This document shows, piece by piece, positions 30,547-38,860 of a DNA stretch of 64,000 bases. This DNA is from Streptomyces dengpaensis (GTDB lineage Bacteria; Actinomycetota; Actinomycetes; Streptomycetales; Streptomycetaceae): the NCBI RefSeq assembly GCF_002946835.1, contig NZ_CP026652.1, positions 6,510,001 through 6,574,000 of the forward strand, in the 5' to 3' direction. The position numbers were made by a program, and so were the translations under genes. Below the pieces are notes generated by a model. It ran no database searches. It was not told the origin of the DNA and worked only from the letters and a program-made list of their open reading frames with translations. Position 1 is the first letter of the stretch; each line of letters starts with the position of its first letter.

Positions 30547-31691
30547 CAGCGGCGGCCCTTCGGGAGGCCGAGCAGGCGCTCGGCGATGATGTCGCGCTGG
30601 ATCTCGTTGGTGCCCGCGTAGAGGGGACCGGCGAGGGAGAAGACGTACCCCTCGGACCAGTCGGTGTCCGCCAATTCGCCCTCCGGGCCGAGGAGGTCGA
30701 GCGCCGTCTCGTGCAGCGCGATGTCGTACTCGGACCAGAAGACCTTGTTCAGGCTGGCCTCCGCGCCGATGCTCTCGCCGTCGAGGAAGCGGGAGGCGTT
30801 GGCGTAGGTGAACAGCTGGTAGGCGCGGGCGCCGATCACCGCGTCGGCGACCCGGTCGCGCAGGGCCGTGTCCGCAGGGTCCGCGCGGCTGCGCCACAGG
30901 TCCACCAGCCGGTCGGCAGAGGCCAGGAACCGGCCCGGTGAGCGCAGCGTCAGCCCTCGTTCGTTGCCCGCCGTCGACATGGCGACCCGCCAGCCCCGGC
31001 TCGGCTCGCCGATCACATCCTCGTCCTGGACGAACACGTCGTCCAGGAACAGCTCCGCGAAGGCCGGTTTGCCGTCCAGGCGCCCGATCGGGCGGACCGT
31101 CACGCCCGGCGCGCGCAGGTCGAACATCAGGTAGGTCAGGCCCTGATGGGGTTTCGGGGTGTCCGGCTCGCTGCGGAACAGGCCGAACGCGCGGTCGGCG
31201 AACGCGGCCCGCGACGACCAGGTCTTCTGCCCGCTGAGCAGCCAGCCGCCGTCCGTACGCACCGCGCGGGACGTCAGCGAGGCCAGGTCGGAACCCGCCT
31301 CCGGCTCGGACCACGCCTGCGCCCAGATGACCTCGCCCGAGGCCATCGACGGCAGCACGCGCGCGCGTTGCTCCAGCGTCCCGTGCTCGAAGAGCGTCGG
31401 CGCGAGCAGGCTGATGCCGTTCTGGCTGACCCGTCCGGGCGCGCCCGCCGCGTAGTACTCCTCCTCGAAGACCAGCCACCGGACGATGTCCGCGTCCCGC
31501 CCGCCGTACGCCGCCGGCCAGGACACCACCGACCAGCGGTCCGCGGCCAGTTCGGCCTCCCACGCGCGGTGGGCGGCGAAGCCCTCCTCGGTCTCCAGCG
31601 AGGGGAGGGCAACGCGCGGGACATGGGCGTCGAGCCAGGCCCGCGCCTCGGCACGGAACGCCTCGTCGGCGGGGGAGTGGGCGAGATCCAT
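30546..31691 (-). CDS. fadE31: Acyl-CoA dehydrogenase FadE31-like
   Basis: 381 aa. Very close in wording to mycobacterial FadE31: EEYYAAGAPGRVSQNG, IWAQAWSEPEAGSDLASL, SGQKTWSSRAAFADRAFGLF and the C-terminal PLYAGTNEIQRDIIAERLLG. FAD-dependent alpha-beta oxidation step on a CoA ester from the last steroid rings. The position that holds the catalytic Glu in many acyl-CoA dehydrogenases (Y-E-G-T) reads YAGT, so the base may come from elsewhere or from the partner subunit. Start ATG 31691 faces the divergent ipdF gene across a KstR2-like operator; an upstream in-frame extension crosses that operator and is rejected. Confidence 0.87.
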   Translation of the reverse strand: MDLAHSPADEAFRAEARAWLDAHVPRVALPSLETEEGFAAHRAWEAELAADRWSVVSWPAAYGGRDADIVRWLVFEEEYYAAGAPGRVSQNGISLLAPTLFEHGTLEQRARVLPSMASGEVIWAQAWSEPEAGSDLASLTSRAVRTDGGWLLSGQKTWSSRAAFADRAFGLFRSEPDTPKPHQGLTYLMFDLRAPGVTVRPIGRLDGKPAFAELFLDDVFVQDEDVIGEPSRGWRVAMSTAGNERGLTLRSPGRFLASADRLVDLWRSRADPADTALRDRVADAVIGARAYQLFTYANASRFLDGESIGAEASLNKVFWSEYDIALHETALDLLGPEGELADTDWSEGYVFSLAGPLYAGTNEIQRDIIAERLLGLPKGRR

Positions 31692-31730
31692 CGGCGGCAC
31701 CTTCCGGGGCGACCTGCGGCGACAACCTTC

Positions 31731-31750
31731 CCTAACAAGTGTTTGGTAGG
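31731..31750. promoter_or_regulatory. KstR2-like operator 1, fadE31/ipdF divergent promoter
   Basis: The 14-bp core AACAAGTGTTTGGT fits the mycobacterial KstR2 motif AnCAAGnnCTTGnT with one mismatch, inside an imperfect palindrome running from CCTAACAAGT to GTTTGGTAGG. It lies 40 bp before fadE31 and 14 bp before ipdF, a position that would block both. Confidence 0.75.
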
Positions 31751-31763
31751 TTAGCGTCAGGTC

Positions 31764-32555
31764 ATGAGCGACGTCGAGAGCCCGGCGTACGTACCCGGGC
31801 ACGGGCTGCTGAAGGACCGCACCGCCGTGATCACCGCGGCGGCGGGCGCGGGCATCGGCGGCGCCACGGCACGCAGGTTCCTGGAAGAGGGCGCGCGCGT
31901 GCTGATCAGCGACGCCCACGCGCGCAGACTCAAGGAGACCGAGCGGGCACTCGCCGAGGAGTTCGGCACCAGCCGCGTCACCTCACTCCCCTGCGAGGTC
32001 ACGGACGAGGACCAGGTCCAGGCCCTCTTCGACACAGCGGCCCAGCTGCACGGCGGCCTGGACATAGTCGTCAACAACGCGGGCCTGGGCGGCACTTCAC
32101 CGCTCGTCGACATGACCGACGAGCAGTGGACGAAGGTCATCGACGTCACGCTGAACGGCACCTTCCGGTGTACGCGGGCGGCCCTGCGGCTCCTGAAGGA
32201 CAAGGGCGGCGGAGGCGTCCTCGTCAACAACGCCTCCGTCGTCGGCTGGCGCGCTCAGACCGGGCAGGCGCACTACGCCGCGGCCAAGGCCGGGGTCATG
32301 GCGCTCACCCGGTGCGCGGCCGTCGAGGCCGCCGCGTACGGGGTGCGCGTCAACGCCGTGTCGCCGAGCCTCGCCATGCACCCGCACCTCGTGAAGGTGA
32401 CCACGCCCGAGCTCCTCGAGGAGCTGACCGCGCGTGAGGCCTTCGGGCGGTACGCCGAGCCCTGGGAGGTGGCCAACGTGATCGTGTTCCTGGCCTCCGG
32501 CTACTCCTCGTACATGACCGGAGAAGTCGTCTCCGTCAGCAGCCAGCGTGCGTAG
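31764..32555 (+). CDS. ipdF: Short-chain dehydrogenase IpdF-like
   Basis: 263 aa classical SDR with NAD-binding TAAAGAGIGGATA, NNAG, catalytic Ser in NNASVVGW and the YAAAK Tyr/Lys pair. The opening PGHGLL and the stretch GWRAQTGQAHYAAAKAG match IpdF of mycobacteria, reported to oxidise the 5-hydroxy group of the HIP-CoA indanedione intermediate. The usual glycine-rich motif TGxxxGIG appears as TAAAGAGIG, as in IpdF homologues. Divergent from fadE31 and upstream of kstR2. Confidence 0.88.
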   Translation: MSDVESPAYVPGHGLLKDRTAVITAAAGAGIGGATARRFLEEGARVLISDAHARRLKETERALAEEFGTSRVTSLPCEVTDEDQVQALFDTAAQLHGGLDIVVNNAGLGGTSPLVDMTDEQWTKVIDVTLNGTFRCTRAALRLLKDKGGGGVLVNNASVVGWRAQTGQAHYAAAKAGVMALTRCAAVEAAAYGVRVNAVSPSLAMHPHLVKVTTPELLEELTAREAFGRYAEPWEVANVIVFLASGYSSYMTGEVVSVSSQRA

Positions 32556-32566
32556 GGGAGCAGCCG

Positions 32567-32645
32567 ACAGGTGCAGGCGAGCAGCTGGCATGTGCAGGCG
32601 GGCAGCCGGCATGCGCAGGCGGGCAGCCGGCATGCGCAGGCGCGA
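32567..32645. repeat. Tandem repeat before kstR2
   Basis: About three and a half copies of a 21-22-bp unit containing CATGCGCAGGCGGGCAGCC between ipdF and kstR2. It could carry folded RNA or a spacing effect; no motif for a regulator is evident. Confidence 0.8.
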
Positions 32646-32699
32646 GACAGTGGTCGCCGCCATGCCTGGCCCTGAGGGCGGGAGGACCACAATGGACCC

Positions 32700-33311
32700 G
32701 TGCCTACCAAGAAGAAGCCCCAGGTGACCGCCTCGCCGGAGCGGCGCCGTGAACTGCTCGACACCGCCGCCGAGGTCTTCGCCGAGCAGGGCTACAACGC
32801 CACCACCGTACGCAAGATCGCGGACGAGGCCGGGATGCTCGCGGGCAGTCTCTACTACCACTTCGACTCCAAGGAATCGATGCTGGAGGAGATCCTGCGG
32901 ACCTTCCTCGACGAGCTGTGGAATGGATACGACGCTGTCCTGGACGCCGAACTCGGGCCCCGGGAGACCCTGGAGGCCCTGGTCACCGAGTCCTTCCGGG
33001 AGATCGACCGGCACCGTGCCGCCGTCGCCATCTACCAGAAGGAGTCCAGACACCTCGCGGCCCAGCAGCGCTTCGCGTTCCTCGCCGAGTCGCAGCGCAA
33101 CTTCGAGAAGGCGTGGCTGAGCACGCTGGAGCGCGGTGTCGGCGCCGAGGTCTTCCGGCCCGACCTCGACATCCGGCTCACCTACCGGTTCGTGCGCGAC
33201 ACCGTGTGGGTCGCCGCGTCCTGGTACCGCCCGGGCGGGCAGCACAGCCCGGAGGAGATCGCCCGCCAGTACCTGACGATGGTGCTCGACGGGATCGCCG
33301 TACGTACGTAA
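32700..33311 (+). CDS. kstR2: TetR-family repressor KstR2
   Basis: 203 aa. N-terminal TetR helix-turn-helix (LLDTAAEVFAEQGYNATT, then IADEAGMLAGSLYYHFDSK) and a ligand domain whose text closely parallels Mycobacterium KstR2: AVAIYQKESRHLAAQQRF, EVFRPDLDIRLTYRFVRD and VAASWYRPGGQHS. KstR2 binds HIP-CoA and represses the genes for steroid C/D-ring breakdown. All surrounding genes are members of that regulon and two matching operators occur (31731-31750, 38861-38880). Start is GTG 32700. Confidence 0.92.
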   Translation: MPTKKKPQVTASPERRRELLDTAAEVFAEQGYNATTVRKIADEAGMLAGSLYYHFDSKESMLEEILRTFLDELWNGYDAVLDAELGPRETLEALVTESFREIDRHRAAVAIYQKESRHLAAQQRFAFLAESQRNFEKAWLSTLERGVGAEVFRPDLDIRLTYRFVRDTVWVAASWYRPGGQHSPEEIARQYLTMVLDGIAVRT

Positions 33312-33346
33312 CCCACGTAACTCACGGGATGCACTGGGGAGTTGAC

Positions 33347-34504
33347 ATGGCCGAGGCCTACATCATCGAAGCGGTCCGCACACCCGTCGGACGGCGCGGG
33401 GGAGGCCTGAGCGGTGTCCACCCGGCCGACCTGGGAGCGCATGTCCTGAAGGCCCTGGTCGAGCGGTCCGGTGTGGACCCGGCCGCCGTCGAGGACGTGG
33501 TCTTCGGCTGCCTGGACACGGTGGGACCGCAGGCCGGGGACATCGCCCGCACCAGCTGGCTGGCGGCCGGGATGCCCGAGGAGGTGCCGGGCGTCACCAT
33601 CGACCGGCAGTGCGGGTCCTCCCAGCAGGCCGTGCACTTCGCCGCCCAGGGCGTCCTGTCCGGCACACAGGACCTGGTGGTCGCCGGCGGCGTCCAGAAC
33701 ATGTCCCAGATACCCATCGCCTTCGCCTCCCGCCGGGCGACGGAGCCGCTGGGGCTGACGGTCGGCCCCTTCGCGGGCAGCGAGGGCTGGCGGGCGCGCT
33801 ACGGCGACCGGCCCGTCAGCCAGTTCCACGGCGCCGAGCTGATCGCCGCCAAGTGGGGCATCAGCCGCCGCGACCAGGAGGAGTTCGCGCTCCGCTCCCA
33901 CCAGCGGGCGATCCGCGCCATCAACGAGGGCCGCTTCATGCGCGAGACGGTCGCGTACGGGGAGGTCACGGTCGACGAGGGTCCGCGCCGCGACACCTCG
34001 CTGGAGAAAATGGCGGGCCTGAAACCGGTCGTCGAGGGCGGCACCATCACCGCCGCCTGCTCCTCCCAGGTCTCCGACGGCGCCGCCGCGATGCTGCTCG
34101 CCTCCGAGCGGGCGGTACGGGAGCACGGGCTGACCCCGCGCGCCCGCGTCCACCACCTCTCCGTGCGCGGCGAGGACCCCATCCGCATGCTGTCCGCGCC
34201 CATTCCGGCCACCGCGTACGCCCTGAAGAAGACCGGCATGTCCCTCGACGACATCGACCTCGTCGAGATCAACGAGGCCTTCGCCCCGGTCGTCCTCGCC
34301 TGGCTCAAGGAAACCGGCGCCGATCCCTCGAAGGTCAACGTCAACGGCGGCGCCATCGCGCTGGGCCATCCGCTCGGCGCCACCGGCGTGAAGCTCATGA
34401 CCACCCTCCTCCACGAACTGGAGCGCACGGGCGGCCGGTTCGGCCTCCAGACCATGTGCGAGGGCGGCGGCCAGGCGAACGTGACGATCATCGAGAGGCT
34501 CTGA
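33347..34504 (+). CDS. fadA6: Acetyl-CoA acyltransferase FadA6
   Basis: 385 aa thiolase that releases acetyl-CoA from a beta-ketoacyl-CoA. The nucleophile Cys is in VTIDRQCGSSQQAVHF, the second Cys in LQTMCEGGGQAN, and the catalytic His residues are in NEAFAP and GGAIALGHPLGATG. Wording (YIIEAVRTPVG, QNMSQIPIA, GLKPVVEGG) matches mycobacterial FadA6, the thiolase of the KstR2 regulon. ATG 33347 is chosen because GGGGAG lies seven bases upstream. Ends in a strong hairpin. Confidence 0.93.
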   Translation: MAEAYIIEAVRTPVGRRGGGLSGVHPADLGAHVLKALVERSGVDPAAVEDVVFGCLDTVGPQAGDIARTSWLAAGMPEEVPGVTIDRQCGSSQQAVHFAAQGVLSGTQDLVVAGGVQNMSQIPIAFASRRATEPLGLTVGPFAGSEGWRARYGDRPVSQFHGAELIAAKWGISRRDQEEFALRSHQRAIRAINEGRFMRETVAYGEVTVDEGPRRDTSLEKMAGLKPVVEGGTITAACSSQVSDGAAAMLLASERAVREHGLTPRARVHHLSVRGEDPIRMLSAPIPATAYALKKTGMSLDDIDLVEINEAFAPVVLAWLKETGADPSKVNVNGGAIALGHPLGATGVKLMTTLLHELERTGGRFGLQTMCEGGGQANVTIIERL

Positions 34505-34509
34505 GGAGC

Positions 34510-34565
34510 CGTCAGGGGCGAACGCCCGCGTTACCCGAGGGTGTCGCGGGCGTTCGCCCCTGACG
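34510..34565. terminator. 21-bp perfect hairpin terminator after fadA6
   Basis: Arms 34510-34530 and 34545-34565 are perfectly complementary (starting CGTCAGGGGCGAACGCCCGC), loop of 14 nt. Placed between convergent fadA6 and the SIMPL gene; can serve both. Confidence 0.9.
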
Positions 34566-34574
34566 ATGTGCGGG

Positions 34575-35216
34575 TCAGCGGCTGAGCGAGAAGCCCAGCA
34601 TCACGCCGGCGTGGACCTCCACCATGCCTGGTGCCAGATCACCCTCGGAGCTGCCGCCACCGCCGCCGTGCCCCCGGTGACCGCGGAACTCCCACGACTC
34701 GGCGTCCACGTCCTGCACATGGAGCACCGTGCCCAGCGAGACGCCCGCCGCCTCCGCGTAGACCTCCGCCTTGCGGCGGGCCGCGGCCACCGCCTTGCGC
34801 CGGGCCTCGTCGCGCATCGCGGGCTTGTCGCGCACGTCGAAGACGACGTCGTCGACACGGTTGGCGCCCGCGTCGACCGCGTCGACGATGAGCTGCTGCA
34901 GGTCATCGATCGTCCCGGTCTCGATGACGTACGACGCCTGACAGCGGTAGCCGAGGAACTTCCGGCCCGTTCCGTAGCCGTCGTACTCGGAGTTGAGCGA
35001 GAGCTTGGATCCGGAGACCGACGCGTCCGGTATCCCGTGCCGGCGCAGTGTCTCGCGCAGTCGGGACACCGCCGTGCCCGCCTCCTGGAACGCCTTGTCG
35101 GGCGACGGTTGCAGCACGTCCACCGCCAGCTTCACACGCACCAGCTGGGGTTCCGCCCGCACGCTTCCCGCACCGAACACGCTGAGGCCCCACGGCTCTC
35201 TGATGGATTGACTCAT
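34575..35216 (-). CDS. SIMPL-domain (DUF541) protein, last gene of the ipd operon
   Basis: 213 aa of the SIMPL/BP26 family: VFGAGSVRAEPQLVRVKLAV, internal Ala-rich helix KAVAAARRKAEVYAEAAGVSLG, and beta-rich core. No signal peptide is visible. Function of the family is poorly defined (oxidative-stress or envelope-related in other bacteria). The ATG overlaps the ipdC stop by four bases, making it the fifth gene of the echA20-ipdA-ipdB-ipdC operon; I do not recall such a gene in the mycobacterial KstR2 regulon. A second SIMPL gene is at 50528-51277. A Gly-rich loop (HRGHGGGGGSSE) lies near the C-terminus. Confidence 0.85.
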   Translation of the reverse strand: MSQSIREPWGLSVFGAGSVRAEPQLVRVKLAVDVLQPSPDKAFQEAGTAVSRLRETLRRHGIPDASVSGSKLSLNSEYDGYGTGRKFLGYRCQASYVIETGTIDDLQQLIVDAVDAGANRVDDVVFDVRDKPAMRDEARRKAVAAARRKAEVYAEAAGVSLGTVLHVQDVDAESWEFRGHRGHGGGGGSSEGDLAPGMVEVHAGVMLGFSLSR

Positions 35217-36286
35217 CCGGGCATTGAATCATCCGGGACGGCAAGGGACTTGAGGGTTTCCCCGGCCTCGGCCATCACGCGGTCGATCAGCTCCTGGCAT
35301 GACGGCAGATCCCCGATCACCCCAACGACCTGCCCCGACGCCATCACCCCCACATCCGTCCGCCCGTCCACCATCGAGGACTTGAGAAGCATCGGCGTAT
35401 TGGCCGCGAGCAGCACCTGGCTCCAGGAAAGGTGCCTGCCATGCCTCCCACGCTTCATGGCGAGCCCCTCCCGAACCATCTGCGGCCAGGAGAGGCCGGA
35501 TATCTTCCTGAAACCGGCGGCCCGGCGCACGGCCTGGACAAGGGCCCTCGTACGGCCGGACTTCTCGAGGGAACCGACCAGCTCCGTACGGAGCATGCGG
35601 TGCGGAAGTCCGTCGACGGCCGTCGTGACCGTGACGTCCCTGACCGTCGCCGCCAGGTACCTCGCCTTCACCGCGTCGGGGACGGTGGAGTCGGAGGTGA
35701 GCAGGAAGCGTGTGCCCATGGCGATGCCCGCCGCCCCGTACGCCAGCGCCGCCACCAGCCCCCGCCCGTCGCAGAAACCGCCCGCCGCCACCACCGGAAT
35801 GTCCACCGCGTCCACCACCTGCGGCAACAGCACGGTAGTCGCCACCTCGCCGGTGTGCCCGCCGCCCTCGCCGCCCTGCACGATCACCGCGTCGGCCCCC
35901 CAGGCTGCCACCTTCTCCGCGTGCCGGCGCGCCCCGACGGACGGGACGACGACCACGCCCGCCTCCTTCAACTCGGCGATCAGCTCGCGCGAGGGGGCGA
36001 GGGCGAACGACGCGACGCGCACGCCCTCGTCGATGATGATCCGCACCCGGTCGCCCGCGTCCCCGGCATCCGCGCGCAGATTCACGCCGAACGGCTCGTC
36101 CGTACGGGACTTGACCTCCCGTACGGCGTCCCGCAGCCGGTCGAGCGTCATCGTCGCGGAGGCCAGGATGCCCAGCGCGCCCGCGTTCGCCGTGGCGGAG
36201 ACCAGGCGCGGGCCCGCCACCCAGCCCATGCCGGTCTGCACGATGGGATGGCGGACACCGACGAGCCTGGTCAGCGCGGTCTCCAT
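35213..36286 (-). CDS. ipdC: IpdC-like flavin oxidoreductase (NPD/nitronate monooxygenase family)
   Basis: 357 aa FMN TIM-barrel of the 2-nitropropane dioxygenase superfamily: HPIVQTGMGWVAG start, VQGGEGGGHTG and VAAGGFCDGRG phosphate-binding loops, GTRFLLT. In isolation it would be called a nitronate monooxygenase. Placed between ipdB and a SIMPL gene in a KstR2-type cluster it is best read as IpdC, an NADPH-dependent reductase/dehydrogenase of the HIP pathway. Its ATG shares one base with the ipdB stop (TGATG). Confidence 0.88.
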   Translation of the reverse strand: METALTRLVGVRHPIVQTGMGWVAGPRLVSATANAGALGILASATMTLDRLRDAVREVKSRTDEPFGVNLRADAGDAGDRVRIIIDEGVRVASFALAPSRELIAELKEAGVVVVPSVGARRHAEKVAAWGADAVIVQGGEGGGHTGEVATTVLLPQVVDAVDIPVVAAGGFCDGRGLVAALAYGAAGIAMGTRFLLTSDSTVPDAVKARYLAATVRDVTVTTAVDGLPHRMLRTELVGSLEKSGRTRALVQAVRRAAGFRKISGLSWPQMVREGLAMKRGRHGRHLSWSQVLLAANTPMLLKSSMVDGRTDVGVMASGQVVGVIGDLPSCQELIDRVMAEAGETLKSLAVPDDSMPG

Positions 36287-37155
36287 CAGCGCCGGGCCGC
36301 GTCTGCCGCGGGGACCTCGCGATCCCGCGTGCCCTTCGGGTCGATGACCTCACGGATCAACTTCAGCTCCTCATCCGTTGGTTCACGTGTGTACGGCACC
36401 TCGTCGGGGACGGTCAGTTCGAAGCCCGTGGCCTGTCGCACCTGATCGACCGTGACGCCCGGGTGCAGCGAGGCGAGGCGCATCGAGTGGTCGGGCGTGG
36501 CGAAGTCGAGGACTGCGAGGTCGGTCACCACGCGCGGGATGCGGTGGAAGCGCGTGGCGCTCGGCCCCGCGGCGGCGGCACGGTCGTACCCCACCCCGCA
36601 CACCATGTCGACCCGCTCGACGAACACGCGCGGCGAATGCCTCGGGACCCAGTAACTGGTCTGGTTGTTCAGGGTGTTGACCGGAGCGCCGCGCACGCCC
36701 AGGAGCTGGCGGTCGGGCCTGGCCCAGTCGCCTATGCAGGAGATGTTCTGGTTGCCGAAGCGGTCGAGCTGGCTCGCGCCCATCATCACGTGCCGACGCC
36801 CGCCGGTGACCATCGTCAGATGCTGCCGGTACGGCAGCCAGCCCTCCGGTGTGCCGTCGAGGCCGACGAGCATCGCCTCGCCGTCCGTCAACAGCAGGTC
36901 GGGCGAGAAGGTGCGCTTGGCGAGGCGCGCGCCGATGGACGGGATCGGGCCCATGGGGCTGGCGAGCACCTCGCCGTTGTCCCGCCAGGCCTCGGCGCAG
37001 GCGATCACGCAGTACTCAGGCCGGGTGGGCGGGGAAGAAGGCGCGCGGGTGGGCGCGGGAGACGACGGGTGGGTGGGGGCGGGAGACGACGGGTGGGTGG
37101 GGGCGGGAGACGACGGGTGGGTGGGGGCGGGAGACGACGTACGGCGGACACTCAC
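36286..37155 (-). CDS. ipdB: IpdB-like CoA-transferase-family subunit
   Basis: 289 aa, beta subunit partner of IpdA. In Mycobacterium and Rhodococcus, IpdAB looks like a CoA-transferase but hydrolyses the ring of COCHEA-CoA, the last carbocycle of the steroid nucleus. Core motifs: VIACAEAWRDNGEVLASPMG, ILLTDGEA-like LLLTDGEAMLVG, RHVMMGASQLDRFGNQNIS, PDHSMRLASLHPGVT and EVIDPKGTRDRE. GTG 37155 overlaps the ipdA stop (GTGA). Unusual: residues 7-36 are an octapeptide repeat (SSPAPTHP) absent from the homologues I remember, so the enzyme starts at about residue 46. Confidence 0.9.
   Translation of the reverse strand: MSVRRTSSPAPTHPSSPAPTHPSSPAPTHPSSPAPTRAPSSPPTRPEYCVIACAEAWRDNGEVLASPMGPIPSIGARLAKRTFSPDLLLTDGEAMLVGLDGTPEGWLPYRQHLTMVTGGRRHVMMGASQLDRFGNQNISCIGDWARPDRQLLGVRGAPVNTLNNQTSYWVPRHSPRVFVERVDMVCGVGYDRAAAAGPSATRFHRIPRVVTDLAVLDFATPDHSMRLASLHPGVTVDQVRQATGFELTVPDEVPYTREPTDEELKLIREVIDPKGTRDREVPAADAARR
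37060..37137. repeat. 24-bp in-frame tandem repeat at the start of ipdB
   Basis: Three perfect and one partial copy of a 24-bp unit (GGGTGGGTGGGGGCGGGAGA plus CGAC on the plus strand) encoding SSPAPTHP. Near-identical copies indicate recent slippage. Confidence 0.9.
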
Positions 37156-38018
37156 TGGCGCTGCTCCTTCCGCCAGGCCTGGACGGCGCTCTGGTAGGCG
37201 TGTTCGCCGCCGTCGAGGAAGCGGTCGGCGAACTCGGCGTACGGCGTGGTGGCGTACAGCTTCTGGAAGGCCTCGTCGCGCCCGTGGTCGGGGACGCACG
37301 AGGTGAAGTGCGCGCCGTTCGGTGCCTCGACGACGGCCGTCACGCTCGACCGCTTGAGCAGCAGCGTCTGCGGCGCGGCCTCCTTGGTCAGCTCCGCCGT
37401 GTCGACGACGCGCTCGCAGGAGACATACGCCGCGTCGGCCGCCTCGCAGAACAGGTCGTCGAAGTACGGGTCCGGGCCCAGATACTGGCCGTTGCCGGCA
37501 CGGTCCGCGCGGTTCATGTGCACCAGGGCCGCGTCCAGACGCAGAGCGGGCATGGCGACGAACTCTTCCCGTATCCCCGAGGCCTCGTCGGCGTACGGCG
37601 AAGTGACCGTCCGCAGGGCCGGATTGACCCGCATCACGTCCGAGCCGATGCCCGCCCGCACCGGCAGGAAGGGCAGCCGGTTCGCGGCGGCGTGCAACCC
37701 CCACATGAACATCGCCTCGTCGACCTCCATCAGCTCGAAGGCGCCGCTCTCGCGCGCCGCGCGGTAGTGCGGTTCGAGCGGGATGGAATCCAGCGTGACG
37801 AAGGCGGTGACGAGCTTCCGTATCCGTCCGGCGGCGGCGAGCAGACCCACGTCCGGGCCGCCGTACGAGACCACCGTGAGATCGGTGATCCCGGTGCGGA
37901 GCAGTGCTCTCACCAGCGCCATCGGCTTGCGGCGCGAGCCCCACCCGCCGATACCGATCGTCATGCCGCTGCGCAGGCGCGCGACGACGTCCTCGGCGGT
38001 CATGGTCTTGTCGGTCAC
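37152..38018 (-). CDS. ipdA: IpdA-like CoA-transferase-family subunit
   Basis: 288 aa, alpha subunit of the IpdAB hydrolase. Motifs: VARLRSGMTIGIGGWGSRRK, VVSYGGPDVGLL, EVDEAMFMWGLHAA with the expected Glu, and PYFDDLFCEAADAAYVSCE. GTG 38018 overlaps the echA20 stop as GTGA and the gene overlaps ipdB in the same way. The two subunits plus EchA20 carry out successive ring-opening steps in the known pathway. Confidence 0.92.
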   Translation of the reverse strand: MTDKTMTAEDVVARLRSGMTIGIGGWGSRRKPMALVRALLRTGITDLTVVSYGGPDVGLLAAAGRIRKLVTAFVTLDSIPLEPHYRAARESGAFELMEVDEAMFMWGLHAAANRLPFLPVRAGIGSDVMRVNPALRTVTSPYADEASGIREEFVAMPALRLDAALVHMNRADRAGNGQYLGPDPYFDDLFCEAADAAYVSCERVVDTAELTKEAAPQTLLLKRSSVTAVVEAPNGAHFTSCVPDHGRDEAFQKLYATTPYAEFADRFLDGGEHAYQSAVQAWRKEQRQ

Positions 38019-38842
38019 GGGCGCTGCTCCTTTCCGGGGGTGCCGGACGTGTCGTTTCCGGGTGCGCCGGAGGCGGCGCGTCCGGGTGCCCCGAAGGTGT
38101 CGCGTACGCGGCCGGCGACGCCGCTCAGGTTCGCCTCGAAGGTGAAGCCCTGCTCGAAGCGGTAGCTGCGGCGCACGTCGACGGGGTCGATGCCGTTGAT
38201 CGCGGCCTTGGCCAGCCGGATCAGGACGCCGTCCTTGGCGGCTATCTCGTGCGCCAACCCGAGGGCCTCGACGAGAAGTTGCTCTCGGGGTACGACCTTC
38301 CACACCGAGCCGTGCGCGTGCAGCTCGGCGGCCGTGGCGGTGCGCGAGGTGTAGTACAGGGCGCGCATCAGGTGCTGAGGGACCAGCCGGGCCAGATGCG
38401 TGGCCGCGCCGAGCGCGCCGCGGTCCAGTTCGGGCAGCCCGAAGGCCGCGTCCTCGCTCGCCACGATCGCGTCCGCGTTCCCCACGAGCCCGATCCCGCC
38501 GCCCAGGCAGAAGCCCTGCACCGCCGCGACGACGGGCACCTCGCACTCGTACACCGCGGCGAAGGCCTCGAAGCAGCCGCGGTTTGCGCCTATGAGGGCG
38601 CGATGACCCTCCGCGTCGCGCCCCATCTCCGTATCGCGCCGCATCTCCTTGATGTCGACGCCCGCGTTGAAACCGCGCCCCTCGGCCCTCAGCACGACGC
38701 AGCGGATCTCCGGGTCGCGGCCCGCCGCGCGGACGGCGTCGGCGAGGTCGAACCAGCCCCGCACCGGCAGCGCGTTCACCGGCGGGAAGTCGACTGTGAC
38801 GACCGAAATCCCCTTTTCCGGGGACGAGGTGGAGACACCCAT
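38015..38842 (-). CDS. echA20: EchA20-like ring-opening crotonase
   Basis: 275 aa crotonase-fold protein; EchA20 in mycobacteria hydrolyses a carbon-carbon bond of the steroid D-ring remnant. VTVDFPPVNALPVRGWFDLA, RAEGRGFNAGVDIKEMRR (oxyanion loop), VQGFCLGGGIGLVGNADAIV and GALGAATHLARLVPQHLM match EchA20 closely. The last ~25 residues are an Ala/Gly/Pro/Ser-rich tail not needed for the fold. First gene of the five-gene minus-strand operon; a KstR2-like operator lies 19 bp upstream. Confidence 0.92.
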   Translation of the reverse strand: MGVSTSSPEKGISVVTVDFPPVNALPVRGWFDLADAVRAAGRDPEIRCVVLRAEGRGFNAGVDIKEMRRDTEMGRDAEGHRALIGANRGCFEAFAAVYECEVPVVAAVQGFCLGGGIGLVGNADAIVASEDAAFGLPELDRGALGAATHLARLVPQHLMRALYYTSRTATAAELHAHGSVWKVVPREQLLVEALGLAHEIAAKDGVLIRLAKAAINGIDPVDVRRSYRFEQGFTFEANLSGVAGRVRDTFGAPGRAASGAPGNDTSGTPGKEQRP

Positions 38843-38860
38843 GGGCGCATCAGCTACCTT

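Noticed and set aside
30546..31919. Longer FadE31 starting upstream of 31691
   Set aside because: The extension crosses the KstR2-like operator and the divergent ipdF start and is not conserved-looking.
35213..36286. Nitronate monooxygenase
   Set aside because: The fold fits, but position inside the ipdA/ipdB operon under a KstR2-like site makes IpdC the better call.
34566..36347. 593-codon plus-strand frame opposite SIMPL and ipdC
   Set aside because: Antisense shadow with no domain.
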